64,000 nt of DNA, taken from NCBI GenBank assembly GCA_002946415.1, contig NJPS01000010.1:1488001-1552000 (forward strand), read 5' to 3'. Below the pieces are notes generated by a model. The model saw only the letters and a program-made list of their open reading frames with translations. It searched no databases and had not been told where the DNA came from. Below are positions 34,306-46,174 of this stretch, piece by piece. A program made the translations under genes and the position numbers. Position 1 is the stretch's first letter. The number at the start of each line of letters is the position of its first letter. Source of the DNA: Rutstroemia sp. NJR-2017a BVV2 (Eukaryota > Ascomycota > Leotiomycetes > Helotiales > Rutstroemiaceae).

Positions 34306-35933
34306 ATGGAAAACGGGATGGAGAGCGTCGCAAATAGTGTCAGGAAACTTGTGTATATAGATAGATTAGATTAGATTGAACTTTAATACTAGGGAAGTGT
34401 ACTCCCGAACCCCTGGCATTCTTTTTAGCACATTTTGAAGCAGCTAGCCTAGCATTTAAGCTGCACCACCTCGGTGTAGCTTGAAAAAGGGGAGAAAAAA
34501 CTTTTATTTGTAAACAATGAGAGGCTCAGGATCGCGTGACAGGTTCGGCTACCGGTGAGGATATGCAGGCAGATAAACACGTGACAGACTGCCAGTAACA
34601 TCACGTGATTATTATGCTGGACGACTTACACGTGACTGAGTCTTGAATGTGTGAAAATTTCGATGCCCAATATCTACTTGAGATTATTGCAGCTTCCTAT
34701 TCCGAGACACCATACAACAAAACTTGTACCTGGGGGAGAACTCATTATCCGCCAATGTCAATAGAAGCACTCGACACTCAACCATCAAAGTGGCTCAAGT
34801 GAGATTTGAAAGTTGTGGTAGGACGAAATGCAAGTCGCGCCCGTCTCGGAAGTCCGAACATTGGTATCTTCCTTGCTCTTGGCGTTCAGATACTGTAGAT
34901 TCTGGTCGTTCAAGAGGAGAAAGAGAATGTTGCATGTCGTCCGGGATCCCGGGTTAGATTCCCCGAGGTGAGGTTCTTTGTTGTGAAAGGCAAACTGGAA
35001 GGTGATATTGATGAGGCTTTCGTTTGTGGTCAATACCCTTTATCGCGAATGCGGGGCTAACCGATGACTAGGAGAGAAAGGTCCAGACACTGTTTTCAGA
35101 TGGCAGATGTCAAATGTCGATGTCAAAGGTTCATGCGAGACTCATCCACTAAACGCTCCGGTTCCGCGGCAGTCAGACAACAAGCGATGCCGCGAAACTC
35201 CCCGATGGAATGTCACTGGGATAACTCCTTCCGTGTGCGCTAAATATGCGAATCTAGTATCCGAAATGGAAGGTCCTCCAACACTGTTGTACAAGTAGGT
35301 AATGCGTTAACTTATCGAAAGTTATGACGTTCTTGATATTCTTTCCCGTCTAATATCTTATTTCCGCAAACTCCTCACCATATACTTGAGGGCTGGCGCG
35401 GAAGGACAACTCCAGTTCTTATCTTCCAGGTTTAGTCAAGAAAATAAGCATTCGAGGTAAAAGTATTATATAACGCTTTTATCTAGAGTTTAACAATTGG
35501 CAAATTGGAGGAAAGCCTCTGAATGGCCAAACATGGTTATCGACTTTTTGTTTACATAACAGGGCGGGGGAGAGCCTCCCCTCTCTGCCCTAAAACTGTC
35601 AGCACCTGGCTAGTTGCTGCATGGTATCTTGATATCCCAAAGAAATGCTGTTTATTGTTTCTCCATGTTGTCGCGTCAAAGTTTCTTATCGCGTGGCCGT
35701 TGAATGCATTGCCGATCTCCGACCTATCTAGGAAGGTAAATACGGCTGGTAGAATGGAAGGTATTATGTTTATATACTATGTAGACCTGCCTGCCATGCT
35801 GTGGCCACGACCGTGGGAATCATTCCATTTAGCCTACTCTCTTGCTCGACAAGTAAATTGTAATCCTTGTCCTCCCGGATAGACGACCTCACGACAAGTC
35901 GGGCTGTTTCAGGTTTGTGAGATATCGCGAATC
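34306..35933. other. Intergenic with a CACGTGA cluster
   Basis: About 1.6 kb without a supported gene. An ATG-initiated plus-strand frame at 35523-35882 has no recognisable features. The region includes a cluster of E-box-like sites (34578-34635) and a TATA-rich stretch near 35465. Confidence 0.5.
34578..34635. promoter_or_regulatory. Cluster of three CACGTGA (E-box/bHLH-type) sites
   Basis: CACGTGA occurs at 34578-34584, 34602-34608 (as palindromic TCACGTGA) and 34629-34635. CACGTG is the core bound by fungal bHLH factors such as Cbf1, Pho4 and SREBP types. Three sites in 58 bp is above chance. The regulated gene is unclear: the nearest start downstream is the amidase, 1.3 kb away. Confidence 0.4.
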
Positions 35934-37821
35934 ATGCTTTCAACATTCGCGAGAGCTTTGGCAGTTCTCCTGGCTTGCCTTAGCTTTGTGCATACGAGTC
36001 CAGTTGCTTGTAAGTCGGTTGATATAATCTGCACTTGAGATGATACTAATCATGCACTAGCTTCGTCTTCGAAGTATCCAGACCTGTTGGAAGCCACAGC
36101 CGAGGAGCTTGTCAGTGGACTGGAGAGTGGTCTATGGACAAGCGTAGATCTGGTTACGGTAAATAAGAATTCAAATAATGTTATTTGACTGACTAATGAC
36201 TTTCACAGGCGTATACTCTCCGTATTCAAGAAGTACAATCACTTTTGAACACCGTCACTGAGATCAACCCCGATGCCATTGCCATTGCCCAGACTCTTGA
36301 TGCTGAGCGAGCAAATGGGACCCTGCGCGGTCCACTACATGGGCTTCCTATGCTCATCAAAAACAATATTGCCACCATGGACAAGATGAACAATACCGCG
36401 GGATCTTACTCTTTGATCGGAGCGAAGGTTCCGCGAGATTCGACCATCGCCGCCAAGCTTCGAAAGGCTGGAGTAGTTATACTTGGAAAGACTAACCTAT
36501 CTCAATGGGCCAACTTCCGAAGCAGCAACAGTTCGAATGGATGGTCCGCTTACGGGGGGCAGGTTTATGGAGCCTACGCTCCGAACATGGATCCGAGTGG
36601 AAGTAGTAGTGGAAGTGGTGTAGGCAGCTCAATTGGCCTGGCATTTGCAACTCTCGGAACCGAAACCAGTGGCAGTATCCTTTCGCCATCCTCACAAAAC
36701 AACCTTGTGGGAATCAAACCCACGGTTGGGCTTACATCGAGATCTCTTGTCATCCCCATCAGTGAACATCAAGACACTGTGGGGCCCATGGCTCGCACTG
36801 TGGCGGATGCTGCTTATGTCCTGACAGCCATTGCTGGAAAAGACGAATACGATAATTACACATCCGCTCAACCATTTGATACTCCACCAGACTACACCCG
36901 GGCTCTCAACTTCTCCAGTCTGCGTGGCGCTCGCATTGGTATTCCACGTAACGGAATTGGGGGTGGACGCGGAGAAGAGCCTGTACTTGCCGCATTCGAA
37001 GAAGCAATCCAAGTCATGAAAAGTGCTGGAGCGATCATAGTTGATAACACCAACTTTACCGCCTGGAATGACTACGTATCGGATCCAAATGGCTACTCAT
37101 CCATAGTCCTTGATGCAGATTTCGTTTCCGACCTTGCCAACTACTTATCTCAACTGTCATACAATCCTAACAACATCACTAGTCTTGCCGATGAGTCAAG
37201 GTTCACGAAATCATTCCCACTGGAAGATTATCCTGAGCGCGACACCGCAGTCTGGGATGAATCTTTGGCTCTTGGTTACAACAATTCGGATTCCCGATTC
37301 TGGCAAGCTTATCAGACTACTAGTTACTGGGGTGGGGAAGGTGGTGTTACGGGTGCGCTAGAAAGATACAATCTAGATGCACTAATCATGCCGACTGATT
37401 ATTCTCCTGGACTGCCAGCATTGGCCGGACTGCCTGGAGTAACTGTACCTTTGGTAATAACCCTTTCCTTTTCGCCCTGCTAGTATGCATCTTGTGAATC
37501 ACTCGCTGACTGCTTGATAATCTATTAATCCAGGGCTTTTACCCTCCGAATACCACTGTAATCACTAGCCCACCGTGGAACCTCACAGGAACTGGACCAA
37601 ATATCCCGTAAGTCCCTTTCATTCCTTCGTCGTTCAAATAACGCACAGCAGACTGACTTCTTGTAATTGATAGATTTGGACTCAGTTTCTTGGGCGCCAA
37701 ATGGAGCGAAGAGACTTTGATTGGTTTCGCATATGCGTATGAGCAAAGGACGATGACTCGTAACAAAGTCCAGCCATTCATTCAACCTAATACCCAGCTC
37801 GAAGATGTGATTGGAATATAA
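35934..37821 (+). CDS. Secreted amidase (amidase-signature family)
   Basis: A predicted 546-residue amidase. Exons 35934-36009, 36061-36158, 36209-37453, 37534-37607 and 37674-37821; the four introns are 50-80 nt and follow GT-AG. The N-terminus MLSTFARALAVLLACLSFVH is a signal peptide, so the enzyme is probably extracellular. The Ser-cisSer-Lys triad of the amidase-signature fold is visible: Lys109 (MLIKNN), a cis-Ser in GSSSGSGVGSS (about residue 190) and the nucleophile in TETSGSI (about Ser214). Family C-terminal blocks LPALAGLPGVTVPLGFYP and LSFLGAKWSEETLIGFAYA appear only after splicing, which supports exons 4 and 5. Several N-glycosylation sequons fit secretion. Hydrolysis of amide bonds is known for the family; the substrate is unknown. 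Confidence 0.92.
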
Positions 37822-39451
37822 AAACTTCCTCGGGATCTGTATATAGACGCTTTTCATTGACAGCAGACATGCAAGTTCATAGGATACTTAACTTAGCTGA
37901 CTTTCTCGCTGTCGGAATCATATTCACTATGAACACCGGAGAGAGTCACCTGTACGGTGTAGGCCTAAGAAAGACATTCAGATTAGTTAGGACTATAAAA
38001 TGGCCTCTCAACCCATACTTAAGATGAACCTACCTACGAACCAAACGCATTTGCACCTGTCGGTATCGTATAAGTATTCACCATGAATGGCCGCATTACG
38101 ACCGGACTTATGATATGTAATGCAGCTAGATCAGATCGAAGCAGGAGGATTCATGTTAGGCGGACCTCATGACCATAGGTAGAAAATCAGGCTTGATCAG
38201 CTGCACAACAAGACACCCATATTTGAGTGTATGATCATACGATGGATGGTAGAAGTTGAGAAGGGAACTCGCAACATGCAACATCCTATATAATTAATTC
38301 ATATCTATTTCCGTCGATACAAATGGATTACCAAACCCATTTCGGCCGATTCTTTTGGCTCCTTCATAAAATAGAGTTATATATTCTTTATTAGAGTTCT
38401 TGTAAACGAATTTCAAATTGTGGACTATCTCTACCGATGATGAAATGTTAGATGTTCAGGAAGTAAGAGGCAAGCTGCCCAAAATTTAACATTCGTTCAT
38501 AGTTAGGGGTAGTAAAGCCCCAAAAAATGACGATAGACTGGGACAGCACAGCATCTCAGCTACACACGTGATACTGTGGGAATGAGTGTTACGTCATGTG
38601 ATGCGAAGATCTTCCATCCGGGGGCACCCCCCTGACACAACGTCTCCACCATAACTCGACGACATGTATGATCAACTATCACGGATAGAAATACAACATG
38701 AGGCCGTGTTTGTAATTCTTAGTGCTACGGCTTTCTTATTCATTCGCGCTCCGTTTCCGCAGGAAGTCTATTTCTAGCGTGTTCATAGTATAAACTTTTT
38801 CACCCCTTTTTTGAATATTAATCATTCCGAGGTCTGAATTTCCTTGATACATGCTGCTCTGTAGTGTTCAACTCTTCAACAGTTACTTCCAAATTTCCCA
38901 TAACAGTACTTATTGAATAAGGTACTGTAGGCTAAATACAAGGCTGAACCTGCATCATTTGCCCCTGACTTATATCATGGTGGGGCTGGAGATGGGGGTT
39001 CGCCGGAAAATCATAATTTTCCTTCTTCCCTTTCGGCACATGATTACAATATCATAGCTGAAAACAAACCTTTCGCCCACCACCTTTTCGGATGGTCCAA
39101 GACTTGTGCGTGCACCTGTCTGTTCTATCCTGGCTTGAGTGGATAGTTATGCAAGTCGTGTCACTCTAATATCCTTTCTATTGGTCGTGTACGAATGTAC
39201 ACCAAAATGGAACTTCCGTTGCGGGACAGTGAATAAATGATAGCTGGTGTGTCTGCTATCAAGCCATTTAAGTATCTTGCATTCTGTTGTACGCACTTTG
39301 TACTCCAAGAATTCACTCTTTCTTTCGTCGTTCTTTTGTCTTACTTCTTTTACTTGAGTTGATATCATTGCGATTTCCCGCACTCTTTTCCTTGAAACAC
39401 TCCTTTGAAGAATTCTATGTTTTTATTCCAACTTTATCTAGTAGCTCCAGT
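37822..39451. other. Intergenic, no gene recognised
   Basis: About 1.6 kb, AT-rich, between the amidase and the glucanase. A CACGTGA lies near 38565. Poly-pyrimidine leader just upstream of the glucanase start. No supported gene. Confidence 0.55.
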
Positions 39452-42098
39452 ATGAAGCTCTCTAACCTTTCAATATTGATAGGTCTAGATCTGGTCACAA
39501 GTGTGATCTCACAAGTATCTGTCTCAGGTGGTGGGACTGTGCTTCTTCCTCAACCATCAATAGCTGCCTCCTCTACCGTTAAGGGAGCACCATTTACCAA
39601 TTCTTCATCAACTGTGATTCCTTCAAGCACTGCTCATTCCACGCCTTACTGGCTTGAGCAGATCCCGCATTTAGGCGTCGCTCCGTTCAGTTCTAATGGT
39701 TCATATCAAGTCTTCCGTAACGTCAAAGACTTCGGAGCAAAAGGTATTTGTCACCCCTCCTCAAAATAGGGATTGTGCTGACGATCACAGGTGATGGAGT
39801 CACTGATGATACCGCTGCAATTAATAAAGCCATAAGCTCTGGTGGGCGATGCGAGCCAGGAGTATGTCAGTCTACAACGACAACGCCCGCAGTGGTCTAC
39901 TTCCCTGCTGGAACCTACCTAATTTCGAGTTCAATCATTGATTACTACCTCACACAAATCATTGGTAATCCAAATGATTTTCCTGTGCTAAAAGCTACAT
40001 CAAACTTCACTGGATTTGGACTCATTGATGGGGATCCTTATGGTGCAAATGGGCTTGGTTGGAACCCCACGAATGTCTTCTATCGCCAAGTGCGAAATTT
40101 AGTATTTGATTTGAGAGGGATCTCACCCAATTCTGCGGCTACTGGTATTCATTGGCCTTCTGCTCAGGCAACCAGTTTGCAGAACTGTGTGTTTGAAATG
40201 AGTGCTGCGGCAGGGACACAACATCAAGGGCTGTTCATCGAATCAGGTATGTCCATATATACTCGCTAACAATATTTAGAATATTTCGAAGGAGCTAACT
40301 GTCAAACTTTCAGGCTCTGGTGGGTTCATGAATGATTTAGTTTTTAATGGTGGAAACTATGGGGCTCGCTTCGGCAACCAGCAGTATACCGTCCGGAATT
40401 TGACTTTCAACAATGTCGTCACAGCCATAGATCAGCTTTGGGACTGGGGTTGGACTTATCAGGGTATCAGCGTGAACAACTGTTCCACTGGTCTAAACAT
40501 GTCTTCTGGAGGTGCTGCCACCCAAGGCGTCGTTTCGGTGACCCTGATTGATAGCAGCTTCTCTAACACTAAGATCGGTATTGCCACGGCGTACAACGCT
40601 ACATCAAAGCCTGATGCTGCGGGAGGTCTTGTCCTTGACAATGTGTCTTTCAAAAACGTTCCAGCTGCTATTCAAGGTCCCCAGGGCACTGTACTAGCAG
40701 GAGACAGAACAGTCAATGGATGGAGTGAAGGAAACACATATTCTCCGTATGGGCCAACCCGCGCGGAAGGATCCATGAAGCCGTTCTCTCGCTCTTCGAC
40801 TCTGTCACCTGGAGGCTATTTCTATGCTCGGTCTAAACCTCAGTATGAGCACTCCTCCCCATCGGAATTTATTTCTGTTCGTACTGGTGGTGCTACTGGA
40901 AATGGAGTCACGGATGACACCGCTGCCTTGAACGCTATCTTCGCGTTCGCTGCAGCTGCGAATAAGATTGTATATATCGATGCCGGAACTTACAAGGTGT
41001 CTTCGACGGTCTTCATTCCTTCCGGTTCCAGAATCGTGGGTGAATCATACCCTGTCATTCTGGGCGCCGGTGCCTTCTTTTCTTCTATTCGTCAACCGCA
41101 GCCAGTTGTCCAAGTCGGTTATCCGTTCCAAAAAGGAATAGTCGAATGGTCTGATACAGTCGTATCAACTCAAGGGCCAACTTCTGGAGCCATTCTAATT
41201 CAATGGAATCTTGCTTCTCCAGCGAATTCTCCGTCTGGTGCATGGGATGTCCACACTCGTATTGGCGGCTTTGCAGGGTCTGAGCTTCAGAGAGCAAACT
41301 GTCCTACCACGCCAGACCTCACCAATGCCGTCAACCAAAACTGTATTGCAGCTTTCATGTCCATTCACATCACCGAGAACGCTCAAGGTATCTACTTCGA
41401 AAATAACTGGTTCTGGGTCGCCGACCATGACATCGAACATCCCCAGCTTTACCAAGTAACCATCTATGCTGGTCGAGGTCTATATTGCGAGTCCAAAGTT
41501 GGCAACATCTGGCTAGTTGGTACCGCAGTTGAGCACCATACTTTGTACCAGTACCAATTTGCGAACACGAAAAACATCTTCGCCGGTCAGATACAAACGG
41601 AAACGGCGTACTATCAACCGAACCCGAACGCACTGCAACCAATACCTTATATCAAAAAGTGGAATGATCCTAACTTTGAGAAAAGTTGCCGAAATGTTAC
41701 AGGTAACTGTGCGAATGGATGGGGTCTAAGGATTGTTGATAGTGAGTCCGTACATGTTTACGGTGCGGGGTTGTACAGTTTCTTCAACAACTACAACACC
41801 AGTAAGTCATTCCTTTCATACCATCTAAAAACCATCCAAACCCATTTCTATCAAATCACATCGTACTGATGAATCACCAGGCTGCTCCGACCAAGGCAAC
41901 AACGCAACTTGCCAGTCGAGAATTTTTAGTCTGGAGGGGCAGAACAAGGACATTGGGGTCTATAACTTGAATACTATTGGTACGACAAATATGATCACTA
42001 GGAATGGACAAGATCTTGCAAGCTACAAGGATAATATTGCGGGGTATCCAGAGCACATTACGCTGTTCACCACAGAGGGCCGGGGGTACTCGCGTTAG
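39452..42098 (+). CDS. Secreted exo-beta-1,3-glucanase, glycoside hydrolase family 55
   Basis: A predicted 817-residue glucan 1,3-beta-glucosidase. Exons 39452-39743, 39791-40246, 40314-41801 and 41881-42098, with introns of 47, 67 and 79 nt; exon sums stay in frame. The signal peptide is MKLSNLSILIGLDLVTSVIS. Two tandem pectate-lyase-3-type beta-helix domains are the hallmark of GH55. The first begins at VKDFGAKGDGVTDDTAAI and the second at TGGATGNGVTDDTAAL. A conserved block at ENNWFWVADHDIEHP lies in the second half. The Ser/Thr-rich linker after the signal peptide is likely O-glycosylated. The enzyme would release glucose from beta-1,3-glucan of fungal walls or callose. Confidence 0.94.
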
Positions 42099-42801
42099 GC
42101 GAGGGGATGAGTGTTTAGGAAATGGGTGTGAAGGGCATTGTCTGAGAAGCGATAGTAGAATGGATTGCCCTCTGATTTGGTATCTCTTTTATGTTAATCT
42201 TCGCATCCCTTACAGCATAAGCAATTGAGATCTCATAGCTATCTGGTGGAAAAGACTCCAATTAAAATACGAAACAGGGTTCAATGTCTTCAGGTCTAAC
42301 CGCCAATCATTCTCTCTCACTTCTCGTGCAGTCTTATGTTGCCCTATTATTTTTATATCTATCCCACCGAATTCTCCATTCACAGTAGTTACAAATGCAC
42401 AGTACAAAAACCAAAAGTTGGGTTTTCAGCAACTCCAGGCTTCACTCATTCTTGACCCCTTTTTAGACCCTTGTCAACCCAGGTTTTGGGCCAGGAGCAG
42501 GCTCCAACGATTGCGATGCTATTTTGAGTTGGAAAAGTATTTTATCATGGAAAAACAAAGCTGTATCCAATGAAATTCAAAGATGCAGAGTCTAATATGG
42601 ACTACATTTGGTCATTTACAGGCAGTCGCAAATCTGAAACTACCCAACAACTCTCCGCGCTGGTTGGAAATTGATGTTTAAATGCATCCATCTCAAGTAT
42701 TTCACCTGTTTAATATTCTATTCCTGTATTCTCAAGAGGTAACCTCCAGCCGAATCTCTGCCATAAACAGACGCTCAACACTGCAGCAGAACGCCGCCAT
42801 C
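42099..42801. other. Intergenic
   Basis: 3' side of the glucanase and promoter of the next small gene. Nothing further seen. Confidence 0.6.
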
Positions 42802-43308
42802 ATGCCCCACAAGACAAACAGACGTCCTGCGACGCCGAGTCAATCGCACACCCACACCCCATCTTCAGAGAAATCTAGTAGTACCCAAAGCACTGCAACA
42901 TCATCTCCGTCACGATCGCAATCGAAGACCCGACGCAGCTCTCCATCACCAAGTTCAACAGACAGTCTCAATCATCATCGACTGGACAGCGAAAACATGC
43001 TTAAGCCCAGCGTCAGACTCACCGAGTTAGCCAGAAAGGTCTCAGGAAAAATAAATCTTTTAAAGGCAGAGGCCATAAACGAAAATCTCGAGGTGAAAAA
43101 ATATTATGAAGATGAGGGTGAGGGTAAGGCCCGTAAGGGTGAGAGCAAGGGGGAAGATGTGAAGTCAGACACTCCGAAACGTCGTCCTATCAATAACAAC
43201 CATCATGAAATGAACTGTGAGGAGTTGCGTAAGGTCACTGCGAGGCTTTCGAAGGGCGTTAACGCGTTGACTAATGACGTTAGAAGGAAGCGTGTTGAGA
43301 CATCTTGA
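42802..43308 (+). CDS. Small Ser-rich protein with helical C-terminus, first of three similar genes
   Basis: A 168-residue open frame from the ATG at 42802 (MPHKTNRRPATPSQ); the longer frame upstream lacks a strong context. The first 65 residues are Ser/Thr/Pro/Arg-rich and disordered. The C-terminal part contains two predicted amphipathic helices (TELARKVSGKINLLKAEAIN and ELRKVTARLSKGVNALTND) separated by a Lys/Glu-rich linker. No signal peptide, membrane helix or known domain. The same architecture recurs in the genes at 44139 and 46175. Confidence 0.65.
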   Translation: MPHKTNRRPATPSQSHTHTPSSEKSSSTQSTATSSPSRSQSKTRRSSPSPSSTDSLNHHRLDSENMLKPSVRLTELARKVSGKINLLKAEAINENLEVKKYYEDEGEGKARKGESKGEDVKSDTPKRRPINNNHHEMNCEELRKVTARLSKGVNALTNDVRRKRVETS

Positions 43309-44138
43309 GAGTCCTTGAGAACATGTATGCACAACAGGGGGGAAAAAGATTTGTGAGATGAAATTGGCATGTCATCCTACTAACTAGGTGGGAGATAACG
43401 AGCTAGTTGTGATACAAATATTGAATATTACAAAAGTATAACCTGCATAGCGAAGTAATAAAAGTACAGATGTGAAGAGGTGAATGTATTCTGTATCCGA
43501 CTATATCCCATTTTCACAGGATTCCGAGGAGGTGACTACAGAGCTGAAGAAAACATAGGTGATCAACAAAAAGAAGCTGAGAGGTGCTAGAACTGGATCA
43601 CAAATTGATTGCAGCGGACGAAGATCAGTTTGATAGTCAAACCTTGGATTGAAGATCAAGAAAGTCAACGGAGAAACAGGGACCAACGGAGAAGTCCAAG
43701 TCCAGAAATATTCGTTCTCTCCACTTCGCCAAATGGAAGCCGAAAAACTTCGACTGTGTATGTTTCGTCGGTCGCAAAAAGGGGTCTACGACTCGTGAGA
43801 TCCTTCTCTGGGTACGAGGCCAGCCCGTATGGCGGCGACATCCTACACCGGATCAAAATACCGGAATCGTATACACGATAAATCCATTCATCTTCTCGGA
43901 AAAGGCTCGCTCGCTGGGTTCGAGGTGTATTAGTTGTCCTGCTGCGCCTCAAGGCCTGCTCATAGACGATGTCCATATCGAGACTACGTGACAACAGAAC
44001 AATTGTTTTGGGGTATAAATAACGGGCACAATAATGCTTGAAGGGTGCTGAATCAAACTATTAAACTATCTTCGAGTCTATTGCCAAAGTTTAAGCTGCC
44101 CCTTCTTCCAAAAAGATCTACTCGCAAATCCTCTCATT
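43309..44138. other. Intergenic
   Basis: Between two plus-strand small genes. Contains one uncertain minus-strand frame (listed separately). Confidence 0.5.
43665..43976 (-). CDS. Doubtful small open frame, 103 residues
   Basis: An ATG-initiated minus-strand frame with non-repetitive, protein-like composition (for example FREDEWIYRVYDSGILIRC). It lies in the gap between two same-strand genes. A further minus-strand frame continues at 43501-43686 in another phase. No family recognised and no splice model that joins the two. It could be a short gene, a relic or chance. Confidence 0.25.
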   Translation of the reverse strand: MDIVYEQALRRSRTTNTPRTQRASLFREDEWIYRVYDSGILIRCRMSPPYGLASYPEKDLTSRRPLFATDETYTVEVFRLPFGEVERTNISGLGLLRWSLFLR

Positions 44139-44603
44139 ATGCCCCAAAGTTCATCTTCGCACGAACCCAGAAAACAGTCACCTCATCGTGGTCGCTCTGG
44201 CCAGCGGACGAAGACTACACCAAGCCAGCAATATCAATCTTCAACGAAAAGCACACCACAAATATCAAAGGCCACCGATACCAATACTAGTGTTTTCGAT
44301 GTGAATGCTTACAAGAAAGCTTGCGGGTATGCTGATCGTGACTTCCGAGGTATTTGCGAGGAGTATAAAAAATCTACAAAGTGCACAAAGCTCGACGACC
44401 TTGGTCGTTCTAAAGTTATTCTCCAACAAAGGCTCACAGAGTACATCAATTTTAATCTTGATGGGACAGATCTAAATAGAGAGGCACATGATAATGTCAA
44501 GGCAAGACTTAGAAAAGTGCTAGGTGCCGATACGCGTGAAAAAACTATACATCAACTCAACGAGCTGCTGCACGACAGTGGGGCTTTGATTCGCAAGTTT
44601 TAG
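44139..44603 (+). CDS. Small Ser-rich protein with helical C-terminus, second of three
   Basis: A 154-residue protein starting MPQSSSSHEPRKQSP. The first 50 residues are Ser/Gln/Thr/Arg-rich and disordered. From about residue 53 a compact, probably helical domain follows (FDVNAYKKACGYADRDF, CEEYKKSTKCTKLDDLGRS, TIHQLNELLHDSGALI), with three cysteines. It matches the neighbouring genes in architecture rather than clear sequence identity. The frame is intact, with an ATG after CTCTCATT. No known domain recognised. Confidence 0.7.
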   Translation: MPQSSSSHEPRKQSPHRGRSGQRTKTTPSQQYQSSTKSTPQISKATDTNTSVFDVNAYKKACGYADRDFRGICEEYKKSTKCTKLDDLGRSKVILQQRLTEYINFNLDGTDLNREAHDNVKARLRKVLGADTREKTIHQLNELLHDSGALIRKF

Positions 44604-46174
44604 GCCGGTGTCCTAACCCAACAGCTACCTACTTACGCATCCGGCGGGTTTACTTTGCAGTCTGCTGAGATCCATAGGCCTGGAGATCAGTTATCATGAT
44701 TAGCTTGCCATAATTCGCTAGTTTGGAATATATGGTGGTCATGAAGATAACTCGACCAGATAGAGAGACGATGGTGTAGTGATACATATATTCAATGTTA
44801 TTGGCGGGCGTTTGGATGGTTGGATTTCATTGGGTTGATCTCGGTCTTGGTTCTTCTGCTATTTAGGTGTAATTTGGGGCTAGGAGTCTAGGACAGGAAC
44901 TGATTCAACACAATACTATTTGCCATATTTGTTCGCAGTGACATGCGAGTAGTTCTTCTATGTTCCTTAGATTTCGCGTGCTCCGTTACCAAACTCTGCG
45001 CCGTGGGAGTTTATGACTAGTGATATTGTTCCTCCGGTGCAAAGCTCTCGAGTCTCGCGCGTATGGCCGCGACCCTTTTCGTCCTATCTGAAACTTACGA
45101 CTGTATTGGGGGCTGATTTTACTCACATCTTTATTAACTGGGTCACTCTTCTAGTTTGAGGAATGTCCATACCATCACAACCTTGTTGCGGCTTGATCGT
45201 GACGCCAGAAGTAGACAACTGGAACAACTTAAACGGATGGAAAATAATTTGATATACATGTAAAGCTCATTCGTGCTTACAGAAGAGATTCTAGAGAAGA
45301 GATATCAACTTAAATATAGTTAAATCAGACTGAAAATACTAGTTACATATTTTTCAAAAGATTCTTGTTGGAAATTTGTTCACCATGCCGTCGTACCGAC
45401 TCGTACGACATACGTGACCTGAAAAGGAAGACATGGGTCGAATAGTAGTTCCTCGCAACAAAAAAGGACCCAAATAATTGCGCTTTCATGACAAAATCCT
45501 TCGTTACTTACGATAAACAAAATGTTAAACTGAGTTCGAAAATGAGTATCATGTTGGTTGCTGTGGACCCAACTAGGCTGTGCAAACGGAATCCGTGGTA
45601 ACACCACCAGCGTTTAGGAGGATCTGACGATTAATCCGTAGCAGCGCGGATAATCGCGAATCTCATGTGGTCCTAACACGGCTAATCCGTGGAAATCTGC
45701 CAGCTGTCCATCGATACGTTGCATTTCTAATAACCTGGTTTTACCTGGCAGATTTCTACGGTATTCGATGAATAGGTGGTGTCTGAGGCCGAAAACTTGT
45801 ATAGTGATTTATATAGTTCATGTGTAAAAAGATATCTGCTAGATATCGATAGAGTATGTGCTTTTAAATGGAGTAAATAATAAATGCCATTTATGACGTG
45901 ATATGCGAATCATTGAGGGACAGTGACCCGTGGAGCGGAGAGCGGTTACGGCTAATCCGCCGGGGCGGATTATTTCTGCGTAGCCTATTCTGAAACAAGG
46001 AGCGGCCATAGTTATGTTGTGCTTCGTACGTACAGGATAGATACTACTCGTGATATGCAACTAGTAGTGATATAAAGTTCCGCTCGTCTTGTTGAAACGT
46101 GCTGAAGTAGATTCTTTTCATTGCATCCTAAGCCGAGTACTTCTCAACCAATCTAGCCCTCGGAATTGTTCACC
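44604..46174. other. Intergenic with inverted-repeat structures
   Basis: About 1.6 kb without a gene. Its right half contains TAATCCG/CGGATTA palindromes and a 17-bp inverted repeat, listed separately. Confidence 0.55.
45627..45975. mobile_element. Possible MITE-like or structured non-coding element
   Basis: Left part has imperfect palindrome gattaatccg-tagcag-cgcggataatc (about 45629-45655). Right part has palindrome taatccgcc-gg-ggcggatta (45953-45972, 9-bp perfect stem). Between them is a 17-bp inverted repeat, 45687-45703 against 45745-45761 with one mismatch and a 41-nt loop. The end motifs are mutually complementary, like terminal inverted repeats. No clear target-site duplication was seen. 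Confidence 0.35.

Noticed and set aside
34900..34980. tRNA T-arm-like stretch (gggttagattcccc)
   Set aside because: No matching acceptor stem, D-arm or anticodon arm could be built on either strand.
35523..35882. ATG-initiated plus-strand frame of 119 residues ahead of the amidase
   Set aside because: No motif, unusual composition and position in the amidase promoter; not supported as a gene.
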